This document shows, one piece after another, positions 7,087-13,652 of a stretch of 16,603 nucleotides of DNA. The position numbers and the translations under genes are program-made. How positions within the stretch are numbered: the first letter of the stretch is position 1; the number at the start of each line of letters is the position of its first letter. The DNA lies in contig DASVWH010000119.1 of NCBI GenBank assembly GCA_036389715.1, positions 1-16,603 on the forward strand, read 5' to 3'. Source of the stretch: DASVWH01 sp036389715 (GTDB lineage Bacteria; Acidobacteriota; Blastocatellia; Pyrinomonadales; Pyrinomonadaceae). Below the pieces are notes generated by a model. That model saw only the letters and a list, made by a program, of their open reading frames with translations. It ran no database searches and was not told where the DNA came from.

Positions 7087-7209
7087 ACCAATTTAAGCGG
7101 GCCGCTCGGGCAAAAGGTGTTTCAAGCGCGCACGAAGGGGCGTCCCTGACAGTTGGCCGTCTTTAACAGCCGCGAGCTGTTTAGGCTGCGCACTGTTCCG
7201 GCCAAGCCT

Positions 7210-8640
7210 TCAGCCGTCGCCCGACGGGACGGGCTCGCGCTCGCGTGCGAACATGGTTTCGGCCTCGCGCGTAATCCGGGTCGGGTACGCGCCCGTCCAG
7301 CAGGCGACGCAGGACGAATCATGACTGATGCCCGTCGCTTCGAGCATCCCTGCGAGCGAGAGATAGCCGAGCGAATCGGCCTCTATGAACTGGCGAATCT
7401 CTTCGACAGACATCTGCGCCGCGATCAGGTCCGACTTGTTGGGCGTATCGACGCCGTAATAGCAGGGGCTCCTGGTCGGCGGACAGCTGATGCGCATGTG
7501 CACTTCGCTTGCGCCCGCTTCCCTGACCATCCTGACGATCTTCTTGGACGTTGTTCCGCGGACAATCGAATCGTCTATCAGGACGACGCGGCGGCCTTCC
7601 ATCAGGTGGCGCACGGGGTTAAGCTTGATACGCACGCCGAAGGAGCGGATGGCCTGCTTGGGCTCGATGAAGGTGCGCCCGACGTAGTGGTTGCGCACCA
7701 ATCCCTGCCGGTAGCTGAGCCTGCTCTGCGCCGCATAGCCGATCGCGGCCGCCACTCCCGAATCCGGCACCGGAACGACGATGTCCGCCTCGGCCGGGTG
7801 CTCTATCGCCAGCCGCTTGCCCATCTTGTGCCGCGACTCGTTGACGGAATGGCCGTAGATGAGCGAATCGGGGCGCGCGAAATAGACGTGCTCGAAGATG
7901 CACATGGAATGGGGGCGCGGCGGCAGCGGGTGTGACGAATGCAGCCCGCTCTCGTCAATCAAAATCATCTCGCCGGGCTCGACATCGCGGACGTAGCGGG
8001 CATCAATCAGGTCGAACGCGCACGTCTCGGAGGCGACCACCCAGGCGTCGCCGAGGCGGCCGAGAGCCAGCGGGCGAAAGCCGCGCGGGTCGCGGATGGC
8101 GATCAGGCTCCCGGGCGTCAGGAAGAGCATCGAGAACGCGCCTTCAGTCTCGCGGAGGACTTCGGGAATGGCCGCGGCGATGTCGGCGGCGTGCGAGCGC
8201 GCGATGCCGTGCAGAATCACTTCGGTGTCGGAGGTCGAAGAGAAGATCGCGCCCTCGCGCTCCAGCCTCTTTCTCTCTTCACCGGCGAAGGGCAGGTTGC
8301 CGTTATGACAGACGGCGACCTGTCCGTGCTGGCAGGCGACGAGGAAGGGCTGGGCCTCGCGGATGGAGACCTCCCCGGCCGTCGAATAGCGGACGTGGCC
8401 GATGGCGCTCGGGCCGGGCAGGCGGTCGAGCGTCGGCTGGTTGAAGACATCCGAGACGAGACCCATGGCACGCTCCGAGCGCAGCTCCGCGCCCGTCGAA
8501 GAGACTATGCCGCAGGATTCCTGCCCGCGATGCTGCAAGGCATAGAGTCCCAGATACGCCAGCCGCGCGGCCTCCGCGTGCCCGTAGATTCCGAAGACCC
8601 CGCATTCGTCGCGGAACTTATCTGACCAGGGATCGCTCAC
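7210..8640 (-). CDS. purF: Amidophosphoribosyltransferase (glutamine PRPP amidotransferase)
   Basis: PurF makes phosphoribosylamine from PRPP and glutamine, the committed step of purine synthesis. C13 follows a short propeptide, so maturation would expose it as the N-terminal nucleophile (C-G-V-F-G). The glutaminase domain shows H-R-G-Q-E-S-C-G (37-44) and G-H-V-R-Y-S-T (81-87). The phosphoribosyltransferase PRPP loop is V-V-L-I-D-D-S-I-V-R-G-T-T (352-364). Cysteines C247, C393, C444 and C447 sit where the Bacillus subtilis enzyme binds a [4Fe-4S] cluster, so this is the Fe-S, propeptide-processed type rather than the E. coli type. Length 476 is normal. The start is GTG with AGAGG at 8649-8653 and an 8-nt spacer. 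The 177-nt upstream spacer probably holds its promoter, but I see no convincing -35/-10 pair. Confidence 0.97.
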   Translation of the reverse strand: MSDPWSDKFRDECGVFGIYGHAEAARLAYLGLYALQHRGQESCGIVSSTGAELRSERAMGLVSDVFNQPTLDRLPGPSAIGHVRYSTAGEVSIREAQPFLVACQHGQVAVCHNGNLPFAGEERKRLEREGAIFSSTSDTEVILHGIARSHAADIAAAIPEVLRETEGAFSMLFLTPGSLIAIRDPRGFRPLALGRLGDAWVVASETCAFDLIDARYVRDVEPGEMILIDESGLHSSHPLPPRPHSMCIFEHVYFARPDSLIYGHSVNESRHKMGKRLAIEHPAEADIVVPVPDSGVAAAIGYAAQSRLSYRQGLVRNHYVGRTFIEPKQAIRSFGVRIKLNPVRHLMEGRRVVLIDDSIVRGTTSKKIVRMVREAGASEVHMRISCPPTRSPCYYGVDTPNKSDLIAAQMSVEEIRQFIEADSLGYLSLAGMLEATGISHDSSCVACWTGAYPTRITREAETMFAREREPVPSGDG

Positions 8641-8817
8641 TAACTTAACCTCTGAAGCCCGCCCTTAAAACTCGCCAACGACATTAGATGTATGAGCTTA
8701 GTAAATCATCACGCTCGCGGCAAGCAGGCGGCGCTCTTCTGGACCGCTGCTCAATCGAAAAGGCTTGATTTAACCTCATCCGGCCTGAAAATCGCTCTCG
8801 CAAAGGCGCGCTCCCAC

Positions 8818-9657
8818 TCAGAAGCCGCGCGGGGGCAGCCCCGGCGCTCGCCGCAGCCAGTTGTCGGGCGGGTACAGGCACTCGCCCTCGATGACGTGCA
8901 GCGTGTAGGCGTGGCGGGATTTTGGCGACCTGTTGGCGCGGCTCAGGTGTGGCAGCAATCCGTCGAGGATGATGAGCGCCCCTTGCCTGACTTCGAGCGG
9001 CACGAGGCGGTCGAGCGGCCAGGGCGTGTCATCGAACTTTTCAAAGCGAGTGCCGCCGCCCGGCGCGCGCACGAAGCGGGATTTGAGTCCGAGCCTGTGC
9101 CCGCCGGGAATGGCCCACAGGCAGCCGTTCTCCAGGGTCGCATCTTCGAGCGCGAACCAGAGTCCGACTGTGCTCGGAGGCTCCGTGTAGAGAAAGGTGC
9201 TGTCCTGGTGACAGGTGACCTCGCCGCCGATGCCCGGCTGCTTGAAGACGTACATCGACTGGATGAGCAGCGGGCGCTTGAAGCCGAGGTCGGCGCTCAA
9301 CCGGGCCAGCCGCGGCGTGCGCGAAAAGCGCGCGAAGACCGGGTCCAGGTCGTGCAGGGCATGGCCGAGCTTGTTAATCGAGCGTTCCTTGCTGCGGAGC
9401 AAGCGCCCCCCGGCATCGAAGGCTTCCTCCTCGAAGAAGAAGCGAATCTGATCGCCCGAATCGAGGAAGTAATCATCGCTCGTGCGCGTCTGCTCGCGGG
9501 TCGAAAAGATGGAGACGACGCCCGCCGGGTCGAAGCCTGCGACCAACTGCCGGGCGCGCTCGCGCAAAGCCTCGCAGTCTGGTGCGCTCGCAAAGCCCTC
9601 GATGACGAGAAAGCCGTCGCGCTCCTTGCGCGCTAATTGTTCGGCCGAGAGTCTCAT
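8818..9657 (-). CDS. PHYHD1-like phytanoyl-CoA dioxygenase family protein
   Basis: A 279-residue Fe(II)/2-oxoglutarate dioxygenase of the PhyH superfamily. The iron ligands are H150 and D152 in C-H-Q-D-S-T-F-L and H237 in L-L-P-H-L-S; R248 in S-R-H-A-Y-T-L-H is the likely 2-oxoglutarate-binding arginine. The stretch D-A-T-L-E-N-G-C-L-W-A-I-P-G-G-H (172-187), F-L-Y-T-E-P after the HxD motif, and P-P-D-N-W-L near the end resemble the animal protein PHYHD1 more than true phytanoyl-CoA hydroxylases. The substrate is unknown. No signal peptide, so cytoplasmic. The ATG at 9657 has no strong ribosome-binding site. It is divergent from the glutaredoxin-like gene and 177 nt upstream of purF, which could be reached by readthrough. 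Confidence 0.9.
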   Translation of the reverse strand: MRLSAEQLARKERDGFLVIEGFASAPDCEALRERARQLVAGFDPAGVVSIFSTREQTRTSDDYFLDSGDQIRFFFEEEAFDAGGRLLRSKERSINKLGHALHDLDPVFARFSRTPRLARLSADLGFKRPLLIQSMYVFKQPGIGGEVTCHQDSTFLYTEPPSTVGLWFALEDATLENGCLWAIPGGHRLGLKSRFVRAPGGGTRFEKFDDTPWPLDRLVPLEVRQGALIILDGLLPHLSRANRSPKSRHAYTLHVIEGECLYPPDNWLRRAPGLPPRGF

Positions 9658-9664
9658 AATAAAG

Positions 9665-9734
9665 CGGACGCCCGATGTTAGTCTGAAACGCCTTTAACCA
9701 CCCGGGCGGCGTCCGGCGGTTGACATCTAACATC
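9665..9734. other. Two interleaved inverted repeats in the divergent spacer
   Basis: CGGACGCC (9665-9672) is the exact reverse complement of 9708-9715, and GATGTTAG (9674-9681) is the exact reverse complement of 9727-9734. The two pairs cross, so both stems cannot form in a simple nested fold; they would be alternative or pseudoknotted. The region lies just upstream of the dioxygenase start and within the spacer from which both blocks diverge. An operator role is possible but unproven; 8-bp pairs in 70 nt can arise by chance. Confidence 0.35.
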
Positions 9735-9767
9735 AAGCGCCCTCGAAGAGCAATCTCCGCGCGCGCC

Positions 9768-9797
9768 TTATACAAACGCGGCGTCGTTCGCTATGAT
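9768..9797 (+). promoter_or_regulatory. Possible promoter of the glutaredoxin-like gene
   Basis: TATGAT (9792-9797) matches the sigma-70 -10 consensus at 5 of 6 positions. The candidate -35, TTATAC (9768-9773), is poor, with an 18-nt gap. The predicted transcription start near 9804 would leave a leader of about 27 nt before the ATG at 9831. A better -35-like TTGACA at 9720-9725 has no good -10 partner at the usual spacing. Confidence 0.3.
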
Positions 9798-9830
9798 ATG
9801 AAAAACTTCGGTCGAAAAAGGGGTGGCAAA

Positions 9831-10082
9831 ATGGAGAAGGTCAAGGTTTACGGCGCGGACTGGTGCGGCGATACGCAGCGCACGCTGAAGCATCTGGACA
9901 GCCTCGGCGTTGATTACGATTACGTGGATGTCGAGCAGGACGCCGGGGCCTCCGCCTGGGTCAAGGAACAGAACGACGGCAAGGAGCGCAAGCCGACCGT
10001 CAAAGTCGGCGGGGAGGTGCTCTCGGTTCCGAGCGATCAAGAGCTTGAGCGCGTCCTGCGCGCAGAGGGCCTGGTCACTTAA
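9831..10082 (+). CDS. Glutaredoxin-like protein with a single active-site cysteine (W-C-G-D-T)
   Basis: An 83-residue thioredoxin-fold protein. Strand one (V-K-V-Y-G-A-D) leads to W-C-G-D-T-Q (11-16), where C12 is the only cysteine in the protein; the usual second cysteine of C-P-Y-C is absent. The helix R-T-L-K-H-L and the strand Y-D-Y-V-D-V-E follow the glutaredoxin pattern, and K-P-T-V-K-V-G-G (54-61) supplies the cis-proline (P55) and the glycine pair. It would act as a monothiol reductase or thiol-transfer protein in the cytoplasm; partners are unknown. The ATG at 9831 is preceded by AAGGGGTGG at a good distance. The frame is open upstream, but those codons do not look conserved. Confidence 0.88.
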   Translation: MEKVKVYGADWCGDTQRTLKHLDSLGVDYDYVDVEQDAGASAWVKEQNDGKERKPTVKVGGEVLSVPSDQELERVLRAEGLVT

Positions 10083-10162
10083 AGCGAGTTCGTTTAGGCG
10101 AGCTGGCTTCGTCAATCCAGCCGGGGGATTCGGCTCTCAATCAAACGGCTTCTGCAACTCAA

Positions 10163-10663
10163 GTGAACACGCAAAGTCTAGGGTATCATCTCGTCGCAGC
10201 CGTCCTGCGGGTGGCGCTGGTCGTGTCGCTCGTCGGGGCTGGGTGGAGCATCTACCGCGGGCTGCCCGGCGCTGAAGGCGAGAGATCGAACGGGCTTGGA
10301 GAGACGGCCCTGCTGATCGTCTTGCGTCCGTCGCAGGAGGGCGGGGCGGCGGTCAACATTCCCGTCGAGCTGTACCCGGTGGACCTCAAGGCCGTCCAGC
10401 GCGAGTTCGGTTTCGAGCGCCGCCCCGGCGTCCGCTTCGAGGATTTTCTCAAGCAGCGAATGAACGGCAAGACCTCCGTCAAGACCCGCCTCGATGAGCA
10501 CGGGGAAGCGACCATCATGCTCACGCCCGGCAAGTGGTGGGTCTACGCGACGCTGCCCGGCGCGCAGAACATAGAATGGTGGCTGCCCGTCAACGTCTCC
10601 GGCCGCAGGCAAATCGTCGAGCTGACGGCCGCAAATGTTTACGCGCGAACGAAATCCTTTTAG
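10163..10663 (+). CDS. Hypothetical protein with one N-terminal transmembrane segment
   Basis: I do not recognise this family. The 166-residue product starts at a GTG and has one hydrophobic helix (about 9-30: L-V-A-A-V-L-R-V-A-L-V-V-S-L-V-G-A-G-W), which is either a signal anchor or an uncleaved signal. The remaining part looks beta-rich: a strand E-T-A-L-L-I-V-L-R-P (47-56), a central charged helical part, then G-E-A-T-I-M-L-T-P-G-K-W-W-V-Y-A-T (114-130) and W-W-L-P-V-N-V (139-145). This is reminiscent of a small Ig/carboxypeptidase-regulatory-like sandwich, but only by shape. There is no visible ribosome-binding site, so the start is tentative. Its TAG stop is the first base-triplet of a heptamer-repeat arm and is followed in frame by TAA. 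Confidence 0.65.
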   Translation: MNTQSLGYHLVAAVLRVALVVSLVGAGWSIYRGLPGAEGERSNGLGETALLIVLRPSQEGGAAVNIPVELYPVDLKAVQREFGFERRPGVRFEDFLKQRMNGKTSVKTRLDEHGEATIMLTPGKWWVYATLPGAQNIEWWLPVNVSGRRQIVELTAANVYARTKSF

Positions 10664-10818
10664 TAAATGGTCAATGGTCAATGGTCAATAGTAAATCGTC
10701 AATGGTCAATCGTGAATAGATAAAAGCCAGTGCCTGAGATCATGTCTCTGAGATATAAGCCGCTGTCTTTCTTTCGTCTTTCTTTTTCTATTTACTATTT
10801 ACGATTGACGATTTACTA
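10661..10818. repeat. Inverted heptamer-repeat element between the hypothetical gene and the alcohol dehydrogenase
   Basis: The left arm has eight contiguous 7-bp units from 10663 to 10718 with consensus GT(A/C)AAT(G/C/A): GTAAATG, GTCAATG, GTCAATG, GTCAATA, GTAAATC, GTCAATG, GTCAATC, GTGAATA. The right arm (10789-10816) has four units in the opposite orientation: TATTTAC, TATTTAC, GATTGAC, GATTTAC. The reverse complement of 10788-10817 matches left-arm bases 10690-10719 at 26 of 30 positions. The centre (10720-10787) is not heptameric and includes a pyrimidine-rich tract (10766-10788). The element starts at the upstream stop codon and ends 9 nt before the downstream ATG. Confidence 0.9.
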
Positions 10819-10827
10819 ATCATTAAG

Positions 10828-11781
10828 ATGAAAGCGCTCCGCTACGAAGAAGGGCAGTTGAGGGTGGCCGAGAGGGCGAAGCCGTCGGGCGCTGAAGAGG
10901 CGGTCGTCCGCGTCACGCTGAGCGGGATTTGCAATACGGACGTGGAGATCGTGCGCGGCTACGCGGGCTTTGAAGGCACGCTCGGGCATGAGTTCGTCGG
11001 CGTCGTCGAGAGCGCGCCGGATGGTCGTCTGGTCGGGCGGCGCGTCGTCGGGGAGATCAACGCGGGCTGCGGGCGCTGCGCGCTCTGCGCGGGCGGCGAT
11101 CCGCGTCATTGCCCTAATCGAACCGTGCTCGGCATCGTCGGGCGCGACGGAGCGCATGCGGACTACTTGAGCCTGCCCGTCGTCAATCTTCTGCCCGTGC
11201 CGGACGACGTGCCGGACGAGCGCGCCGTCTTCGCAGAGCCGCTCGCGGCTGCCTACGGCATTACGGAGCGCGCGCGTGTGACGGCCGAGACGCGCGTCGC
11301 CGTCGTCGGCGACGGGAAGCTCGGACTGCTCTGTGCGCAGGCGCTCGCACTGGCGAGCCCTTCGGTGCTCCTCATCGGCAAGCACCCGGAGAAGCTGCGC
11401 ATCGCCGCAGCGCGCGGCATCGAGACCGCTACGCTTGAGAAGGCCGCGGGCCGTGCGCGCGAGTTCGATACGGTAGTCGAAGCCTCCGGCGCCGAGTCGG
11501 GCTTTGCGCTGGCGCTCGAACTGCTGCGCCCGCGCGGCGTGCTCGTCCTCAAATCAACTTTTCAGGGCGAGACTAGGCTGAACACGGCGCGCATCGTCGT
11601 AGACGAGATCAGCGTCGTCGGCTCGCGGTGCGGACGTTTCGCGCCCGCGCTCGATCTGTTGAGAGACAATCGAATAGATGTCGAGAGCCTGATTAGCGAA
11701 GAATACCCGCTGGCCGAGGGCGTCCGCGCCATGCGCCGAGCCGCAGAGCCGGGCGTCATCAAAGTCCTGCTCAGGCCCTAG
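10828..11781 (+). CDS. Short zinc-dependent alcohol dehydrogenase (medium-chain dehydrogenase/reductase)
   Basis: A 317-residue MDR-family oxidoreductase, shorter than the usual 340-360. Catalytic zinc ligands are C35 (S-G-I-C-N-T-D), H54 and E55 (L-G-H-E-F-V-G) and probably E137 (F-A-E-P-L-A). The structural zinc site C-G-R-C-A-L-C with a further cysteine at 95 (C81, C84, C87, C95) is complete. The Rossmann nucleotide loop is V-V-G-D-G-K-L-G (159-166), with G-K-H-P-E-K-L after beta-2. It lacks the N-terminal strand length and some C-terminal loops of typical ADHs. The substrate cannot be deduced; relatives include sorbitol/threonine-type dehydrogenases. The ATG at 10828 lies 9 nt behind a repeat element and has no Shine-Dalgarno sequence. 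Confidence 0.87.
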   Translation: MKALRYEEGQLRVAERAKPSGAEEAVVRVTLSGICNTDVEIVRGYAGFEGTLGHEFVGVVESAPDGRLVGRRVVGEINAGCGRCALCAGGDPRHCPNRTVLGIVGRDGAHADYLSLPVVNLLPVPDDVPDERAVFAEPLAAAYGITERARVTAETRVAVVGDGKLGLLCAQALALASPSVLLIGKHPEKLRIAAARGIETATLEKAAGRAREFDTVVEASGAESGFALALELLRPRGVLVLKSTFQGETRLNTARIVVDEISVVGSRCGRFAPALDLLRDNRIDVESLISEEYPLAEGVRAMRRAAEPGVIKVLLRP

Positions 11782-11904
11782 GAGGGCCGCGCCCTTCCGG
11801 TCCGCTCGATTCGGCGCGGGATTGACAGCCGGGCCCACAGGACTACCGTCCGGGGCGGCCTCCCGCCCTTAGGCGAGAGCCTTAATTGACCCCGATTGAC
11901 CCCG

Positions 11905-11939
11905 TTTTCACTTTTGCCTTTTACCTTTTCACTTTCGCC
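11905..11939. repeat. T-rich heptamer array upstream of htrA
   Basis: Five contiguous 7-bp units: TTTTCAC, TTTTGCC, TTTTACC, TTTTCAC, TTTCGCC. Read on the other strand the consensus is about GGYRAAA. The sequence differs from the GTAAATC and AAGGTTC families elsewhere in the window, but the unit length is the same. No inverted partner arm is visible nearby. A 10-bp direct repeat of ATTGACCCCG sits immediately before it. Confidence 0.8.
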
Positions 11940-11949
11940 TTGTTATACT
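11921..11949 (+). promoter_or_regulatory. Candidate htrA promoter overlapping the heptamer array
   Basis: TATACT (11944-11949) matches the sigma-70 -10 box at 5 of 6 positions. At 17 nt upstream is TTACCT (11921-11926), a weak -35 formed by the heptamer units themselves. Transcription would begin near 11956 and give a leader of about 98 nt. If real, unit number or sequence in the array would bear directly on promoter strength. Confidence 0.4.
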
Positions 11950-12053
11950 TGATGCCTTCCCCTTTTGTGCTCCGAAATCAGGTTGGCGCGAGGGGCTCTG
12001 TGAGTTGTCGCGGTCGCTGACCGTGTGTCTGTCGCTTTATCTTGAGGTGTGTA

Positions 12054-13652
12054 ATGTACGAGCTTCCCAAGGATCAAATGACGGGTTCGGAGCAAGCCAT
12101 CCTGCGCAAGCTCCGTGTGTGGATCGTGGCGCTGGCGGTCGCGTCTCTGGTCATCGGCATCGGCATCGGCGCTATTCTCGCGGGGCGTCCGGCGGTCGCG
12201 CAGAGCGACGTGGCGAGGGTCGCCCGCGCCCCGGAAGCCCTCTCGGCTTCGTTCGCAGACATCGCGCGGCGCGTCGAGCCCGCGGTCGTTAACATAGACA
12301 CGGTGACGGCCGCCCCGGAAGTCGCCGAGCGCGGCGGCGGCAGCGGCGGCGACGATGAAGATAAAGACGACCCGTCCTCCAATAATCCGCTGCTCGACAT
12401 GCTCCGCCGCCAGGCGCGCCGCCCGGCTCGCGGGGTCGGCAGCGGCTTCATCGTTGACCCGAAGGGCTACATCCTGACCAACCAGCACGTTATCCAGGGC
12501 GCGACCCGCATCACCGTCCGGCTGCAAACCGGCGAAGAGTTTCGCGGAACCGTCAAGGGCGTGGACGAAGAGACGGACGTGGCCGTTATCAAGATTGACA
12601 CGCAGCGAGAGCTGCCGACGGTCAAGCTCGGCAGCTCGGATGAGGTTGAGGTCGGCGACTGGGTGCTGGCCATCGGCTCGCCCTTCGGCCTGGACCAGAC
12701 CGTGACGGCCGGAATCATCTCCAAGAAGGAGCGTCGCGCCGCGCCGTTCACCAGCTTCCAGCAGTTCCTGCAAACTGACGCGGCCATCAATCGCGGCAAC
12801 AGCGGCGGCCCGCTCGTCAATATGCACGGCGAAGTGATCGGCATCAACTCGCAGATTGCCACCTCGACCGGGGATTACAACGGCATCGGCTTCGCGCTGC
12901 CCTCCAACGAGGCCAGCTTCGTCTACCAGCAGATCATCGCAGCTGGCAAGGTGCGGCGCGGGTATCTGGGCATCTTCCTCGATTCCGTCAGACCAGAGTT
13001 CGCACGTGTTTACGGCCTGCCGGACACGAAGGGCGCTATCGTGACGGACGTGCGCGACCAGCAAGGCCCGGCCGGGAAAGCCGGGATTGAGGCCAACGAC
13101 ATCATCATCGAGTACAACGGCCAGCCGGTTCTCAGCGATCAGGATTTGATTAACAAGGTCGCCTCCACGACGGTCGGCCAGACGGTGCAAATCACCTACC
13201 TGCGCGACGTTAACGGCAAGCTCGAACGGCGCACCGCGAGCGTCAACATCGGCGAACGTCCCAGCTCGCTCGCGCCGCGCGACGAGGATTCGCCGCTCAC
13301 GCCGCCCAAAGAGAAGGGGCAGGAGCAGCCGCAAAGCAACCGCGTCAGGCTCGGCATCACGCTCCAGGAGTTGACGACGCAGACCGCCGCCGAAAGAAAG
13401 CTGACGGGCGTCCGCGGCCTCTACGTCAAGGACGTTGACCCGAACGGCATCATCGCCGACGCGCGCCCGCGTCCCGTCGCGGAGGGCGACGTGATTCTGC
13501 GCATCAACCGTCTGCCCGTCGTCTCGCTCGCGGAATTCGAGCGCATCGTCAACGAACTCAAGCCCGGCGACGCCGTTGTGCTCAACGTCGCCCGCTACGA
13601 CCGCGACGCTCAACGAATAGTTCAGAGAGTCGTGCAGTTCACCTATCAATAA
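12054..13652 (+). CDS. HtrA/Deg family serine protease with two PDZ domains
   Basis: An envelope quality-control protease and chaperone of the DegP/DegQ type (peptidase family S1C), 532 residues. After a cytoplasmic stretch, a hydrophobic segment (about 22-44) ends in R-P-A-V-A-Q and serves as signal or anchor. A Gly/Asp/Glu-rich linker (about 92-110) precedes the protease domain. The triad is H145 (T-N-Q-H-V-I), D175 (T-D-V-A-V-I-K-I-D) and S250 (N-R-G-N-S-G-G-P-L); the 30- and 75-residue spacings equal those of E. coli DegP. PDZ1 is about 298-390 (R-R-G-Y-L-G-I) and PDZ2 about 430-530 (R-L-G-I-T-L-Q-E-L). The ATG at 12054 has GAGG with a 6-nt spacer (12045-12048); an upstream TTG is less likely. 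The stop directly precedes a heptamer-repeat element. Confidence 0.95.
   Translation: MYELPKDQMTGSEQAILRKLRVWIVALAVASLVIGIGIGAILAGRPAVAQSDVARVARAPEALSASFADIARRVEPAVVNIDTVTAAPEVAERGGGSGGDDEDKDDPSSNNPLLDMLRRQARRPARGVGSGFIVDPKGYILTNQHVIQGATRITVRLQTGEEFRGTVKGVDEETDVAVIKIDTQRELPTVKLGSSDEVEVGDWVLAIGSPFGLDQTVTAGIISKKERRAAPFTSFQQFLQTDAAINRGNSGGPLVNMHGEVIGINSQIATSTGDYNGIGFALPSNEASFVYQQIIAAGKVRRGYLGIFLDSVRPEFARVYGLPDTKGAIVTDVRDQQGPAGKAGIEANDIIIEYNGQPVLSDQDLINKVASTTVGQTVQITYLRDVNGKLERRTASVNIGERPSSLAPRDEDSPLTPPKEKGQEQPQSNRVRLGITLQELTTQTAAERKLTGVRGLYVKDVDPNGIIADARPRPVAEGDVILRINRLPVVSLAEFERIVNELKPGDAVVLNVARYDRDAQRIVQRVVQFTYQ

Larger units (their letters stand above)
11782..12053. other. Longest spacer of the window (ADH to htrA)
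   Basis: This 272-nt gap has no credible gene. The first 100 nt are very GC-rich with only short imperfect complementarities such as CGCC-CTTA-GGCG, and no T-run, so I do not call a terminator. Then come a 10-bp direct repeat ATTGACCCCG (11885-11894 and 11895-11904), a heptamer array (11905-11939), a -10-like TATACT (11944-11949) and about 100 nt of leader sequence ending in the htrA ribosome-binding site. Confidence 0.6.

Noticed and set aside
6268..7149. Plus-strand open frame of 293 codons opposite the secreted hypothetical
   Set aside because: The minus-strand product has a clean signal peptide and patterned motifs; the plus-strand product has neither and lacks a ribosome-binding site.
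7165..7181. Small hairpin AACAGC-CGCGA-GCTGTT after purF as a terminator
   Set aside because: The stem is only 6 bp and no T-run follows on either strand, so it does not qualify as an intrinsic terminator.
8654..8817. purF promoter with TTGCCG and TAAGCT at 17-nt spacing on the minus strand
   Set aside because: The -10 matches at only 3 of 6 positions; many equally good pairs occur by chance in this spacer.
10720..10788. Terminator in the centre of the 10661-10818 element (T-rich tract after CTGAGA/TCTC)
   Set aside because: The candidate stem is only 4 bp, and the T-rich tract is interrupted by C and G, so it is better described as a pyrimidine-rich tract.
12355..12385. Frameshift or assembly error in htrA at the Gly/Asp-rich stretch
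   Set aside because: The frame stays open and the protease domain follows in register with exact triad spacing; acidic or glycine linkers at this place are common in HtrA proteins.
11943..13649. Very long open frame antisense to the HtrA gene
   Set aside because: The plus-strand frame has a full catalytic triad and PDZ domains. The antisense product is an Arg/Asp/Val-rich sequence without any family motif, as expected from GC-rich codon bias.
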